64,000 nucleotides of DNA from an uncultured Sphingomonas sp. (GTDB lineage: Bacteria > Pseudomonadota > Alphaproteobacteria > Sphingomonadales > Sphingomonadaceae). The stretch's first letter is position 1. Each line of letters begins with the position of its first letter. The translations under genes were made by a program, and so were the position numbers. This document shows positions 17,886-26,415 of the stretch, piece by piece. The DNA lies in contig CAJYOI010000020.1 of assembly GCA_913776045.1 (NCBI GenBank), positions 1 to 64,000 on the forward strand. The letters are read 5' to 3'. The notes beneath the pieces were generated by a model that ran no database searches, was not told the DNA's origin, and saw nothing but the letters and a program-made list of their open reading frames with translations.

Positions 17886-19957
17886 TCAGCGCCCTCGACC
17901 TCGACGATGCCCAGCTGCCAAAGGACGAACGCCATTTCCTCGGCGCCTTCCTTCAGGCTTTCCCAGCGACCCGACTTGCCCCCGTGGCCGGCACCCATGT
18001 TGGTCTTCAACAGCAGGATATTATCGTCGGTCTTGGTCGCGCGCAGCTTGGCCGCCCATTTGGCCGGTTCCCAATAGGTCACGCGCGGGTCGTTCAGGCC
18101 GCCGGAAATGAACAGCGGCGGATACTCCTGCGCCTTCACATTGTCGTACGGCGAATAGCTGCCGATCAGTTCGAACGCCGCCTTGTCCTCGATCGGGTTG
18201 CCCCATTCGGGCCATTCTCCGGGCGTCAGCGGCAAGGTCGCGTCGAGCATTGTGTTGAGCACATCGACGAACGGCACGTCGGCAACGACCGCGCCCCACA
18301 GGTCGGGATCGCTGTTGACCACCGCCCCCATCAGCTCGCCGCCCGCCGACCCGCCGGCGATGGCGATGGTGCCCTTTTGGGCAAAACCGCGTTCGATCAG
18401 CCCCTTCGCCACATCGACGAAGTCGTTGAACGTGTTGGTCCGCTTGGTCAGCTTGCCGTCGTGATACCATTGCTGGCCCAGGTCGTCGCCGCCGCGGATA
18501 TGCGCGATGGCAAACGCCATGCCGCGATCGAGGTACGACATGCGACCGGTCGAGAAGCCCGGGGGGATGGCGTGGCCGTACGCACCATAGGCGTAGAGAT
18601 AGACCTTGCCAGACCCATCCTTCGGAAAGTCCTTCGGGTAGACGATCGAACAGGGAACCTCGACACCGTCGCGCGCGACGATCTTCAACCGTTCGGTGCG
18701 ATACTTCGACGCGTCGTAGCCGCTCGGGATCGTCTGGACCTTGCGCACGCTCAGTGCGCCGTCACTCAGTGCATAGTCGTAGACCGTGCCCGGCGTGACC
18801 ATCGACTGATAGCTTAGCCGCAGCGTATCGACCGCATATTCGGGATTGTCGCCCAGCCCGGTGACGTAGCTCGCCTCGGGGAACTGGATTCGGCGCTTCG
18901 GGCGGCCGTCGTAATAATGAATCTCGATCTGATCGAGCCCGTCCTCGCGCCCCTCGATCACGAAGAAGTCGGCGAAGGTCGCGACACCCGTCATGTAGAA
19001 ATGCGGGTCGGCCGGGATCAGCTCCGACCAGTTGCCGGGATCGGTGATCGGCGCGGTGACCAGCCGCCACATCGGGTCGGTGTCGTTTGTGTGGATGAAC
19101 AGCGTGCCGTCATGCTCGTCGACGTCATACTCGCGGCCGGTCTGGCGCGGGGCGACCAGGATCGGCTCGGCGAACACGTCGTCGGCCGGCAGCAGGCGGA
19201 TTTCGCTCGTCACATGGTCGCCGGTTGAAATGACGATCCACTTGCGCGAGGAGGTTTCGCCGACGCCGACGCGGTAGCCCTCGTCATCCTCGTGATAGAG
19301 TTCGACGTCGTCCTTCGGATCAGTGCCCAGCCGGTGGAAGCGCGCATTGTCGGTCCGCCACTGGTCGTTGGCGAGGCCGTAGAGGAAGCCGCTGTCATCG
19401 GCGTTCCACACGATGTCGCTGAGCAGGCCCGGGATTTCGTCCGGCAGATGCTCGCCGGTTTCAAGATCCTTTACGCGCAGCAGGAAGCGTTCGGACCCGT
19501 TGTCGTCATAGGCATAGGCCAGCAACCGCCCGTTGTTGCTGACCGAGAGGCCGCCCAGGCGGAAATATTCCTTACCCTTGGCGAGCGCGGGTTCGTCGAG
19601 GATCATCCGGTCCTCGCCGCCTGCGACCGGACGGCGCCACCAGCGGCGGTATTCGCCGCCGGTTTCGTGGTCGCTCCAGTACAGATAGTCGCCGTCCTTC
19701 TGCGGGACGGTCGCGTCGTCTTCCTTGATGCGGGCGCGCATCTCCTGGAACAGCGTGTCGGTCAGGGGCTTCAGCGGCGCCATGACGCGCTCGAAATAGG
19801 CGTTCTCGGCCTCCAGATAGTCGAGCACCTCGCGGTCGGTGACCTTGGGGTAGCCGGCGTCGCGCAGCCACGCCCAGTCATCGGTAATCTCGATTCCGTG
19901 GTGCGTTGTGGTGCTGGGCTGCCGCTTAGCGACGGGGGGCGTGGGAAGGCTCGTCAT
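17882..19957 (-). CDS. ptrB: S9A family peptidase, oligopeptidase B-like
   Basis: This 691-residue enzyme has an N-terminal seven-bladed propeller and a C-terminal alpha/beta hydrolase domain. The nucleophile serine is in AIAGGSAGGELMG near residue 540, the aspartate in FISGGLNDPRVTYWEP, and the histidine in NMGAGHGGKSGR. Oligopeptidase B cleaves short peptides after basic residues. The start is ATG 19957 (MTSLPTPPVAKRQPSTTTHHGIEI in register with homologues); the longer open frame runs through a GC palindromic element and is unlikely to be translated. It is divergent from the aminopeptidase P gene. Confidence 0.92.
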   Translation of the reverse strand: MTSLPTPPVAKRQPSTTTHHGIEITDDWAWLRDAGYPKVTDREVLDYLEAENAYFERVMAPLKPLTDTLFQEMRARIKEDDATVPQKDGDYLYWSDHETGGEYRRWWRRPVAGGEDRMILDEPALAKGKEYFRLGGLSVSNNGRLLAYAYDDNGSERFLLRVKDLETGEHLPDEIPGLLSDIVWNADDSGFLYGLANDQWRTDNARFHRLGTDPKDDVELYHEDDEGYRVGVGETSSRKWIVISTGDHVTSEIRLLPADDVFAEPILVAPRQTGREYDVDEHDGTLFIHTNDTDPMWRLVTAPITDPGNWSELIPADPHFYMTGVATFADFFVIEGREDGLDQIEIHYYDGRPKRRIQFPEASYVTGLGDNPEYAVDTLRLSYQSMVTPGTVYDYALSDGALSVRKVQTIPSGYDASKYRTERLKIVARDGVEVPCSIVYPKDFPKDGSGKVYLYAYGAYGHAIPPGFSTGRMSYLDRGMAFAIAHIRGGDDLGQQWYHDGKLTKRTNTFNDFVDVAKGLIERGFAQKGTIAIAGGSAGGELMGAVVNSDPDLWGAVVADVPFVDVLNTMLDATLPLTPGEWPEWGNPIEDKAAFELIGSYSPYDNVKAQEYPPLFISGGLNDPRVTYWEPAKWAAKLRATKTDDNILLLKTNMGAGHGGKSGRWESLKEGAEEMAFVLWQLGIVEVEGAE

Positions 19958-20006
19958 GCGCGATGCGTTAGCCGGGGCGGGGCGGGAAGTGTAGGGGGGA
20001 GCCTTT

Positions 20007-20127
20007 AATCCTCTCCCGCAAGCGGAGGTGGCAGGCCGCTGGCCTGACGGAGGGGCTCCAGCTATCCGGGTGCGGTGACACCCCTCCGGCGCGCGTGCCG
20101 CGCCATCTCCTTTTGCGGGGAAGGATT
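20007..20127. repeat. Imperfect palindromic element in a divergent promoter region
   Basis: The outer arms are AATCCTCTCCCGCAA at the left and TTGCGGGGAAGGATT at the right, pairing with few mismatches. Inside them are GGAGGTGGC and GCCATCTCC. It fills most of the 217 bases between the oligopeptidase B and aminopeptidase P starts. It resembles in composition the hairpins at 5607-5735. Confidence 0.55.
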
Positions 20128-20174
20128 TGCCCACGCACTTCCCCCGCCGCCGCCCGGCTGGCATGACGGGCGGC

Positions 20175-21986
20175 ATGACCCATCATGATCGCCTGACCGC
20201 CCTGCGCGCGCACCTCGCCACCCAGACCCTCGATGGCTTCATCGTGCCGCTCACCGACGAGCATATGTCCGAATATGTCGGCGCCTATGCCCGGCGGCTG
20301 GAGTGGCTGACCGGCTTCCAGGGATCGGCTGGGGCAGCGGTGGTGCTGGCCGACAACGCAGGCATCTTCACCGACGGGCGCTACACGCTGCAGGTGCGCC
20401 AACAGGTGTCCGGCGAAGATTATGAATATGTCCTGGTCCCCGACACGTCGATCGCCGCGTGGCTCGGCGCCAACGCCCCGGCCGGGGCGCGGATCGGGTA
20501 CGACCCGTGGCTGCACACCCGCGCTTTCGTGAACGAAGCCCGCACGGCGCTCGCGGCGAAGGGCGGCGAGTTGGTCGCGGTCACCGCAAACCCGATCGAT
20601 GCGGTCTGGACCGACCATCCGCTGCCCTCCGACGCCAAGCTGATCGTCCAGAGCGACGCGCTGGCCGGCAAGTCGTCCGCCGCCAAGCGCGCCGAGATCG
20701 CCGACTGGCTGGGCGAGCAGGGCGCCGACGCCGCGGTCCTGTCCGCGCTCGATTCGATCGCCTGGACCTTCAATATCCGCGGCACCGACGTGTCGCGTAC
20801 GCCGGTCGGCCTTGCCTTCGCGCTCGCCCATGCCGACGGGACCGCGGACCTGTATGTCGCGCCGGACAAGGTGACCGACGCGGTGACCCAGCATCTGGGC
20901 AATGCCGTGCGCGTCCACCCGCGTGAGGTCTTCGCGCCCGCGCTGCAATCGCTGGCGGGCAAGCGCGTCGCGGTCGATCCCGACCGTGCGGTCGCCGCGA
21001 TCTTCGAGGCACTGGAGCAGGGCGGGGCGAGCATCCTGCCCGTCCGCGACCCGACCGTCCTGCCCCGCGCGCAGAAGAACCCGGCCGAGATCGCCGGCCA
21101 TGAGGCGGCGCAGGCCCGCGACGGTGTCGTGATGACGAAGTTCCTGCGCTGGATCGAGGCCGAGGCGCCTAAGGGCCAGCTTACCGAAATCGACGCGTCC
21201 GATCATCTCCAGCGTCTGCGCGAGACAGCCGGCGCGGTCGATCTGTCGTTCGACACGATTTCCGCCACGGGCGCGCATGGCGCCAGCCCACACTACAAGG
21301 CGGATGAAGACTCGAACGCGCGGATCGAGCCGGGCCAGCTCTACCTGATCGATTCGGGCGGCCAGTGGCCCGATGGCACGACCGATATCACGCGTGTCGT
21401 CCCGGTGGGTGCGCCGACCGCGGAAATGCGCGACCGCTTCACCCGCGTGCTCCAGGGGCATATCGCGATCGCGACGGCGGTCTTCCCGCAGGGCACGACC
21501 GGCGGCCAGCTCGACAGTTTCGCGCGGCGGCCCTTGTGGGCGGCGGGGCTCGATTTCGCGCACGGCACCGGCCACGGCGTCGGCGCATATCTGTCGGTCC
21601 ACGAAGGACCGCAGCGGATCGCCAAGCCCAACTATCCCGGCGGCGGCCCGGCCGAACCCTTGCGCGCCGGCATGTTCCTGTCGAACGAGCCCGGCTATTA
21701 CAAAGTGGGCGAATACGGCATCCGCATCGAGAACCTGATCCTGGTCGAACCGCGGACCATCGCCGGCGCCACCGAATCGATGCTGGGCTTCCGCACGTTG
21801 ACGTTCGCCCCGATCGAGCGCGACCTGATCGACGTTATGCTCTTGACGGATGCCGAGCTTGCATGGCTCAATGCCTACCACGCCGAGGTCGTCGAAAAGA
21901 TCGGCCCGGCGCTGGATGGAGAGGATCGGACATGGCTCATCGCCAAATGCGCGCCACTCGGGCGTGCCCCGTCAGCGAATCCCTGA
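20175..21986 (+). CDS. Aminopeptidase P family protein (M24B Xaa-Pro aminopeptidase)
   Basis: This is a 603-residue three-domain aminopeptidase P of the long type: two creatinase-like N-terminal domains, an M24 pita-bread domain and a C-terminal PepP_C segment. Metal ligands are visible in LIDSGGQWPDGTTDITRV (two aspartates), GTGHGVGAYLSVHEGP (histidine), SNEPGYY (glutamate) and IRIENLILV (glutamate). It removes N-terminal residues ahead of proline. ATG 20175 (MTHHDRLTALRAHL) was chosen as it matches the family start; in-frame ATGs at 20127 and 20163 are less likely. Confidence 0.92.
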   Translation: MTHHDRLTALRAHLATQTLDGFIVPLTDEHMSEYVGAYARRLEWLTGFQGSAGAAVVLADNAGIFTDGRYTLQVRQQVSGEDYEYVLVPDTSIAAWLGANAPAGARIGYDPWLHTRAFVNEARTALAAKGGELVAVTANPIDAVWTDHPLPSDAKLIVQSDALAGKSSAAKRAEIADWLGEQGADAAVLSALDSIAWTFNIRGTDVSRTPVGLAFALAHADGTADLYVAPDKVTDAVTQHLGNAVRVHPREVFAPALQSLAGKRVAVDPDRAVAAIFEALEQGGASILPVRDPTVLPRAQKNPAEIAGHEAAQARDGVVMTKFLRWIEAEAPKGQLTEIDASDHLQRLRETAGAVDLSFDTISATGAHGASPHYKADEDSNARIEPGQLYLIDSGGQWPDGTTDITRVVPVGAPTAEMRDRFTRVLQGHIAIATAVFPQGTTGGQLDSFARRPLWAAGLDFAHGTGHGVGAYLSVHEGPQRIAKPNYPGGGPAEPLRAGMFLSNEPGYYKVGEYGIRIENLILVEPRTIAGATESMLGFRTLTFAPIERDLIDVMLLTDAELAWLNAYHAEVVEKIGPALDGEDRTWLIAKCAPLGRAPSANP

Positions 21987-22087
21987 AACATGTTGCGTGC
22001 GCGATCGCCGTCTTGGTGGTCGTGTACCTGATCGCCGGCGTGATCGGCGACGGCGCGGTCGCCGCGACGCGTTACCTGTCGGGCTGA
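21932..22087 (+). CDS. Possible small single-pass membrane protein, 51 residues
   Basis: It starts at ATG 21932 inside the 3' end of the aminopeptidase P gene in another frame, with GAGAGG ten bases upstream. The product has a basic, cysteine-containing N-terminus (MAHRQMRATRACPVSESLKH) and one hydrophobic helix (AIAVLVVVYLIAGVIGDGAVAA). The 55-base overlap and the absence of recognisable homology keep confidence low. A credible helix at the right length is the main support. Confidence 0.4.
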   Translation: MAHRQMRATRACPVSESLKHVACAIAVLVVVYLIAGVIGDGAVAATRYLSG

Positions 22088-22230
22088 TCGTCCGGCAGGA
22101 TGGACGCGGATTCCGGGGGCGCGGCCCCCTTTGCGGCATCGGCCGATGCCCGCGCCTGCGCCTTGCGCCGATGCAGGTTCGCCCTGAGTTCTGCCGCCAA
22201 CCGGGCCTTACGTTCATCCGCCGTCGTCAT
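22072..22230 (-). CDS. Small basic hypothetical protein, 52 residues
   Basis: It starts at ATG 22230 with MTTADERKARLAAELRANLH followed by RRKAQARASADAAKG. An amphipathic, arginine-rich helix followed by a short flexible tail is a pattern I recognise from small conserved hypothetical proteins in sphingomonads. No function is known. It is convergent with the 51-residue frame (16-base overlap) and lies just ahead of the tRNA-Thr gene. Confidence 0.5.
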   Translation of the reverse strand: MTTADERKARLAAELRANLHRRKAQARASADAAKGAAPPESASILPDDQPDR

Positions 22231-22312
22231 AGGATTTGCGATAATCCGACACATGCCCGCTTGACAACGCCCGCCCGATCGTCTCTTGAGCCGCCTCCCG
22301 CAGGGGACGAGT

Positions 22313-22387
<75 letters not shown>

Positions 22388-22466
22388 TTCGTCCCTCCCG
22401 ATCGGGTTCCTGACAGCTCTGGTGTCGTCCCTTGGGGTTTCCGGTCGGTTCGGCTAGGGAATTGCG

Positions 22467-22754
22467 ATGGATTTCGATTCCCTGCTCGTCCGCTTCTTCA
22501 GCACCACCGAGATTCAGGATCTTCCGCCCGAACAGGTCGCCGCCGGTGTCGATCGCCTGCGCCTACAGTTCGGACTGGAAAAGGATTCGGGCCGGCGGTT
22601 CGCTTTGTGGTGTCTGATGTTCATGCTGGGCATCGCGCCCGACATCGACGATGCGTTCGACGACCCGGAGGATCGCGAGGCTGCGCGCGACTTCATGGAC
22701 GCTGCCGAAGCGGAAATGGACGACGAGGGCGACACAGAAGACGATCGCGGGTAA
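22467..22754 (+). CDS. Acidic conserved hypothetical protein, 95 residues
   Basis: The product starts MDFDSLLVRFFSTTEIQDLP, continues as a helical segment with a short hydrophobic patch (RFALWCLMFMLGIAPDIDDAF), and ends in a strongly acidic tail (EAEMDDEGDTEDDRG). I recognise no domain. Its stop codon overlaps the ATG of the GH43 gene by one base (TAATG), so the two are probably cotranscribed and translationally coupled. Confidence 0.65.
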   Translation: MDFDSLLVRFFSTTEIQDLPPEQVAAGVDRLRLQFGLEKDSGRRFALWCLMFMLGIAPDIDDAFDDPEDREAARDFMDAAEAEMDDEGDTEDDRG

Positions 22755-23791
22755 TGAGCGCCTCGATCGACCGCCGTGCGCTGCTGGCGGGCGCCGCCGT
22801 GACGTTGGCTCTTCCGGCCGCCGCCCAGCGTCGGCGCGGTCGCGAGGAGCGAGTCCCCAATCCGCTGATCCGCCAGCGCGCCGATCCGCAGATCGTGCGG
22901 CAGGCGGATGGCAGCTACACCTTCACCGCCTCGGTCCCCGAGTATGACCGCGTGATCCTGCGCCGCGCAGCCAGCATCGCCGCGCTGGCGACCGCGCCCG
23001 AAGTCGTGCTGTGGCGCCGCCCGCCAAAGGGCAAGATGGCCGGACACATCTGGGCACCCGAAATCCATCGGATCGACGGGCGCTGGTACGTCTATGTCGC
23101 GGCGGGCGATAGCGATGCGCGGTTCCGTATCCGCACCTATGTGCTGGAATGCGACGGCCAGGACCCGATGACCGGCCGTTGGTCGGTGCTGGGGCAACTG
23201 GTGACGCCGTGGGACAGCTTCACGCTCGATTCGACGATCTTCATTCACCGCGGTACGCGCTACATCGCCTGGGCGCAGCAGGAGCCGGGAATCGCGACCA
23301 ACTCGAACCTGTATCTGGCGCCGCTGGCTACGCCGACGACGCTGGGCGCCAAGCCCGCGCGGCTGACCGTGCCGACGCTGCCGTGGGAAGTGCAGGGGTT
23401 CAAGGTCGCCGAAGGGCCGGCACCGTTGATCCAAAACGGCCGCGTCTTCCTTACCTATTCCGCAAGCGCGACGGACGCGCGCTACTGCATGGGGATGCTG
23501 ACGGCGCGGGACGATGCCGACCTGATGGACCCCGCCGTTTGGGTGAAGTCGCCCGAGCCGGTGTTTCGCACATCGGTGGAGCGCGGCATCTACGGCCCCG
23601 GCCACAACAGCTTCACGGTCGATGTCCGCGGGCGCGACGTGCTGGTCTATCACGCGCGCGATTACGAGAAGATCGCGGGCGACCCGCTCTACGATCCCAA
23701 CCGCCACACCCGCGTCGAACGGCTGCGGTGGCGGGCGGACGGGACGCCCGATTTCGGCCTACCCGCAGCGAATGGGGACGTGCGGATTTAG
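22754..23791 (+). CDS. Glycoside hydrolase family 43 protein, Tat-exported
   Basis: The 345-residue protein has a twin-arginine leader (SIDRRALLAGAAVTLALPAAAQ) and a five-bladed propeller of GH43 type. The catalytic base aspartate is in RQRADPQIVRQADGSYTF, the pKa-modulating aspartate region in WAPEIHRIDGRWYVYVA, and the general acid glutamate in KVAEGPAPLIQNGRVFLTYS. GH43 enzymes include arabinofuranosidases and beta-xylosidases. The clade resembles exo-acting arabinofuranosidase-like members, but I cannot fix the substrate. It is convergent with the alginate-export-like porin gene, overlapping by 4 bases. Confidence 0.88.
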   Translation: MSASIDRRALLAGAAVTLALPAAAQRRRGREERVPNPLIRQRADPQIVRQADGSYTFTASVPEYDRVILRRAASIAALATAPEVVLWRRPPKGKMAGHIWAPEIHRIDGRWYVYVAAGDSDARFRIRTYVLECDGQDPMTGRWSVLGQLVTPWDSFTLDSTIFIHRGTRYIAWAQQEPGIATNSNLYLAPLATPTTLGAKPARLTVPTLPWEVQGFKVAEGPAPLIQNGRVFLTYSASATDARYCMGMLTARDDADLMDPAVWVKSPEPVFRTSVERGIYGPGHNSFTVDVRGRDVLVYHARDYEKIAGDPLYDPNRHTRVERLRWRADGTPDFGLPAANGDVRI

Positions 23792-25269
23792 AAGCGAAAG
23801 CTGACCCAGCCGGCCAGAAAATCTGAACTGCGATACCCCGCCTTGGTCAGCGCGGGGCCAGCGGCGAGATGTTCGTAGCGTCCGGTCACCGACAGGCGGG
23901 GGGTGAGCGTCCAGACCGCCTGAAGCCGCCAGACATCGGCGATCTTGGCATCGGGCACCCGCTGCGTGCCGGCAAAGGGCTGACCGTTCGCGCGGTACAC
24001 CGCGTCGCGGACGTCGTCCCGCCACGTCAGCATATATTCGCCGGTGACGCGCAGCTTCGATGTCGGCGAGACGGTCACGTTCGGCGCGACCGCGATCAGG
24101 TTCGATGGCGTCAGGAACAGCTGGTAGCTGTAATAGATGTTGTTCCCGAACGGCGCGTACGCATTGCGCAGCTTGCCGTCGCCATATCCACCGCCGCCGC
24201 TGGCAAAGTCGACATGGACACCGATCCGCGGTGCGCGCGGCGAAGCGCCGATGCGGTAGGTCTGCGCGAGAAACACCTGCCAGGCGTCGACCGACTGGTT
24301 GATATAGCTGCCCCATTGGTGATTGACCGACCAGTCGAGCGTCCAGCGCCCGGCATCGCCCCACAGGCGCGTGCCGAGGTAGAAGCGCTCCGCCAGCCCG
24401 ATCCGGCCACCCCAGGCACCGACGTCGTTGCGCCGCCGCCAGAAGAAGGGATCGAAATAGAGCTTCGATCCGCCGAGCCATGCCGTCGGCACGACGAAAC
24501 CCGCCGTGATACCGGAAAAGCGCCGCGCGGGGTCGATGACGTCGTCTTCGGCGCCCAGATCGCCATATTGCGTCGGCTTAAGGTCGAACAGATCGACCCG
24601 CATCGTGCGCCCGCGTGCCCAGGCGCGCCAGCCGTTCAGCGTATAGCGGATCGTATTGTTGTCGCGCGACGATACCAGCAGGTTGGGGCCATCGGCGAAC
24701 TCCTGCCGACCATAGCGCGCGCCGATCGCGACCTCGCCGACCGTGGCGGTTACATCGACGAAGCTTTGCTGGACGACAATGTCGTTGCGCAACGTCGCGG
24801 CCGGTGCGCCGAGCTCGACCCCCGAGATACCGCCATGCGCCAGCTCGACGAAGCCGCGCAGATGCGGGCCGACATGCACGTCGGCGGCGGCGACCAGGCG
24901 ATTGATGTCCTGCCGCTGTGCCCGACTCTCACGCAAATTGGGATTGGTCGTGTGGTTGACGCGCAGACGCACCTCACCCGACAGCGTGACATAGACGTCG
25001 CCATTGCTGTCGATCGGCAGGAATTTCAGCGGGTCGATCGGATCGTCGCGGTTCTCCGGCAACCGCATCTTGCGCCAGTCCTCGGCCCAGCGCGACAGAT
25101 TATAGCCGGCGACGGTCGCACCATCGCCATTGGCGGCGGCGGGATAGCCGATGACCGATAGCGTCGCAGGCGCGGGCACTTCCTTGCGTTCGGACGGCGG
25201 CGCCGTCTGAGCCGTGGCGGGGAGGGCGGTCATGCACGCGACCGCCAGAACTGAAGAACCACGCATCAC
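23788..25269 (-). CDS. Alginate export family outer membrane protein
   Basis: This 493-residue beta-barrel protein has a signal peptide (SSVLAVACMTALPATAQ). A mid-section with FLPIDSNGDVYVTLSGEVRLR and LRGFVELAHGGISG is typical of the alginate_exp domain. Alternating aromatic strands end in FLAGWVSFRF, with the C-terminal phenylalanine of outer membrane barrels. AlgE-type proteins export or take up anionic polysaccharides. With a GH43 hydrolase next door, a role in uptake or handling of plant or exopolysaccharide fragments is possible but is only inference. Confidence 0.85.
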   Translation of the reverse strand: MMRGSSVLAVACMTALPATAQTAPPSERKEVPAPATLSVIGYPAAANGDGATVAGYNLSRWAEDWRKMRLPENRDDPIDPLKFLPIDSNGDVYVTLSGEVRLRVNHTTNPNLRESRAQRQDINRLVAAADVHVGPHLRGFVELAHGGISGVELGAPAATLRNDIVVQQSFVDVTATVGEVAIGARYGRQEFADGPNLLVSSRDNNTIRYTLNGWRAWARGRTMRVDLFDLKPTQYGDLGAEDDVIDPARRFSGITAGFVVPTAWLGGSKLYFDPFFWRRRNDVGAWGGRIGLAERFYLGTRLWGDAGRWTLDWSVNHQWGSYINQSVDAWQVFLAQTYRIGASPRAPRIGVHVDFASGGGGYGDGKLRNAYAPFGNNIYYSYQLFLTPSNLIAVAPNVTVSPTSKLRVTGEYMLTWRDDVRDAVYRANGQPFAGTQRVPDAKIADVWRLQAVWTLTPRLSVTGRYEHLAAGPALTKAGYRSSDFLAGWVSFRF

Positions 25270-25417
25270 GGTATTTTAGTCGAAGACGCCGGTGGTCGGT
25301 AGCGTGGCGCCCGGGCGGCAAGAAAATCCCTACAAATCAGTAACGTGCTTTTGAACTAGCCGCCTTGCTGCTGTTCGGCGACCATCGTCGCCCGCGCCGG
25401 GATGTGCGACTTTCCGC

Positions 25418-26236
25418 TCAATCCCACCAGAAGAACCACCAGTCGTCGGCCATCAGGATCGCGGCGAGCGCGGACAGGCTCTCGACGCCCTGATCGATGA
25501 CGTCGGGATAATAGAGATATTGTTCCCGCGCCAAGGCCAGCGCGGCGGTGCGGTCGGTCGGACGTCGGGCGGCGCGCAGGTTGAGCGTGGCGCCATCCAG
25601 GCCGATCAGCTCGACGCCATAGTGGTCGTGCCATTGCTTCAGCGCGGCGACGTGCCAGGCCGGGGGCGGGCAGGCGTTCCAGTTGCCCCAGCGCAGATAG
25701 GCCGGCACCTCCCAGCTCTGTGTCGTCGGGATCAGCAGGATGTGGACCTGCGGATGCTGTTTGCCTGTCAGGATGTCGCTCGCAACCGTCAGGCCGGCAC
25801 CCTTCGTCGGATGCGTCGGCCACGTGCCGAGTGGCGGATCGCGCGGGTCGTCGGTGCCGTCCCATTTGGCGAGGTCTGCCGGCATGCGGAGCGTTGCGGC
25901 CTGCTTCAGGATCGCCTCAGGCGTCGGCGCTGGGTCGTCGAGCGAATATTGTTCGGCGATGGCGGCGAGCTGTTCGTCACCGCCCACGATGACTGGCCAG
26001 CCGCGCCCGGCCGAGCGGAGTCGCTCCCACTCCGCCAAGGCGCGATCGCCCGGCACCGTGATGCGCGGGTAGGGTAGGTCAGCCGGCACGCGCGACTGGG
26101 CGGCCTGCGCTTTGGTGTCCAGATCATGCGGCGCGGTCGGGGCGGTTGCCGGCGCACTGGCACTCGACGCCCGCGTCATTCCGATCGTGGCGGCGATGAG
26201 CCCGCCAAGCCGTCGAAGGATCGTTCGTCGTGTCAT
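25418..26236 (-). CDS. DUF4253 domain-containing protein with twin-arginine-like leader
   Basis: The 272-residue product starts MTRRTILRRLGGLIAATIGM, which looks like a Tat or lipoprotein-like leader. The C-terminal half carries the DUF4253 pattern: TTQSWEVPAYLRWGNWNACP, WHDHYGVELIGLDGATLNLR, AREQYLYYPDVIDQG, and the terminal MADDWWFFWWD. DUF4253 has no established function, though it occurs near contact-dependent or polymorphic-toxin immunity genes in other bacteria. Nothing in this neighbourhood supports that role here. The 148 bases upstream of the porin gene hold nothing I can identify. Confidence 0.8.
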   Translation of the reverse strand: MTRRTILRRLGGLIAATIGMTRASSASAPATAPTAPHDLDTKAQAAQSRVPADLPYPRITVPGDRALAEWERLRSAGRGWPVIVGGDEQLAAIAEQYSLDDPAPTPEAILKQAATLRMPADLAKWDGTDDPRDPPLGTWPTHPTKGAGLTVASDILTGKQHPQVHILLIPTTQSWEVPAYLRWGNWNACPPPAWHVAALKQWHDHYGVELIGLDGATLNLRAARRPTDRTAALALAREQYLYYPDVIDQGVESLSALAAILMADDWWFFWWD

Positions 26237-26276
26237 GCCATTCTACTGCACACGTCGTAGCGGACATCGGCATACC

Positions 26277-26312
26277 GAAAAGCCGCCGCCCGGGCATCCC
26301 CGGACGACGGCT
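26277..26312 (-). terminator. Rho-independent terminator of the rpoBC operon
   Basis: On the minus strand, AGCCGTCGTCCGGG-GATG-CCCGGGCGGCGGCT (14-bp stem with two mismatches) is followed by TTTC. It lies about 100 bases after the rpoC stop codon and before the next minus-strand gene. Confidence 0.7.
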
Positions 26313-26415
26313 TCAGTATCGGTTTCAGCACGACGTCGGACGTGACCCGCTTCGTCGGTCGCGCCGCCCACCGTGGCATCTACCGGCATTGCTCGCGCAA
26401 TGCCGGGGTGCCGGC

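Noticed and set aside
20007-20174. N-terminal extension of oligopeptidase B reading through the palindromic element
   Set aside because: The added residues are arginine- and proline-rich repeat translation without family similarity. ATG 19957 matches homologues.
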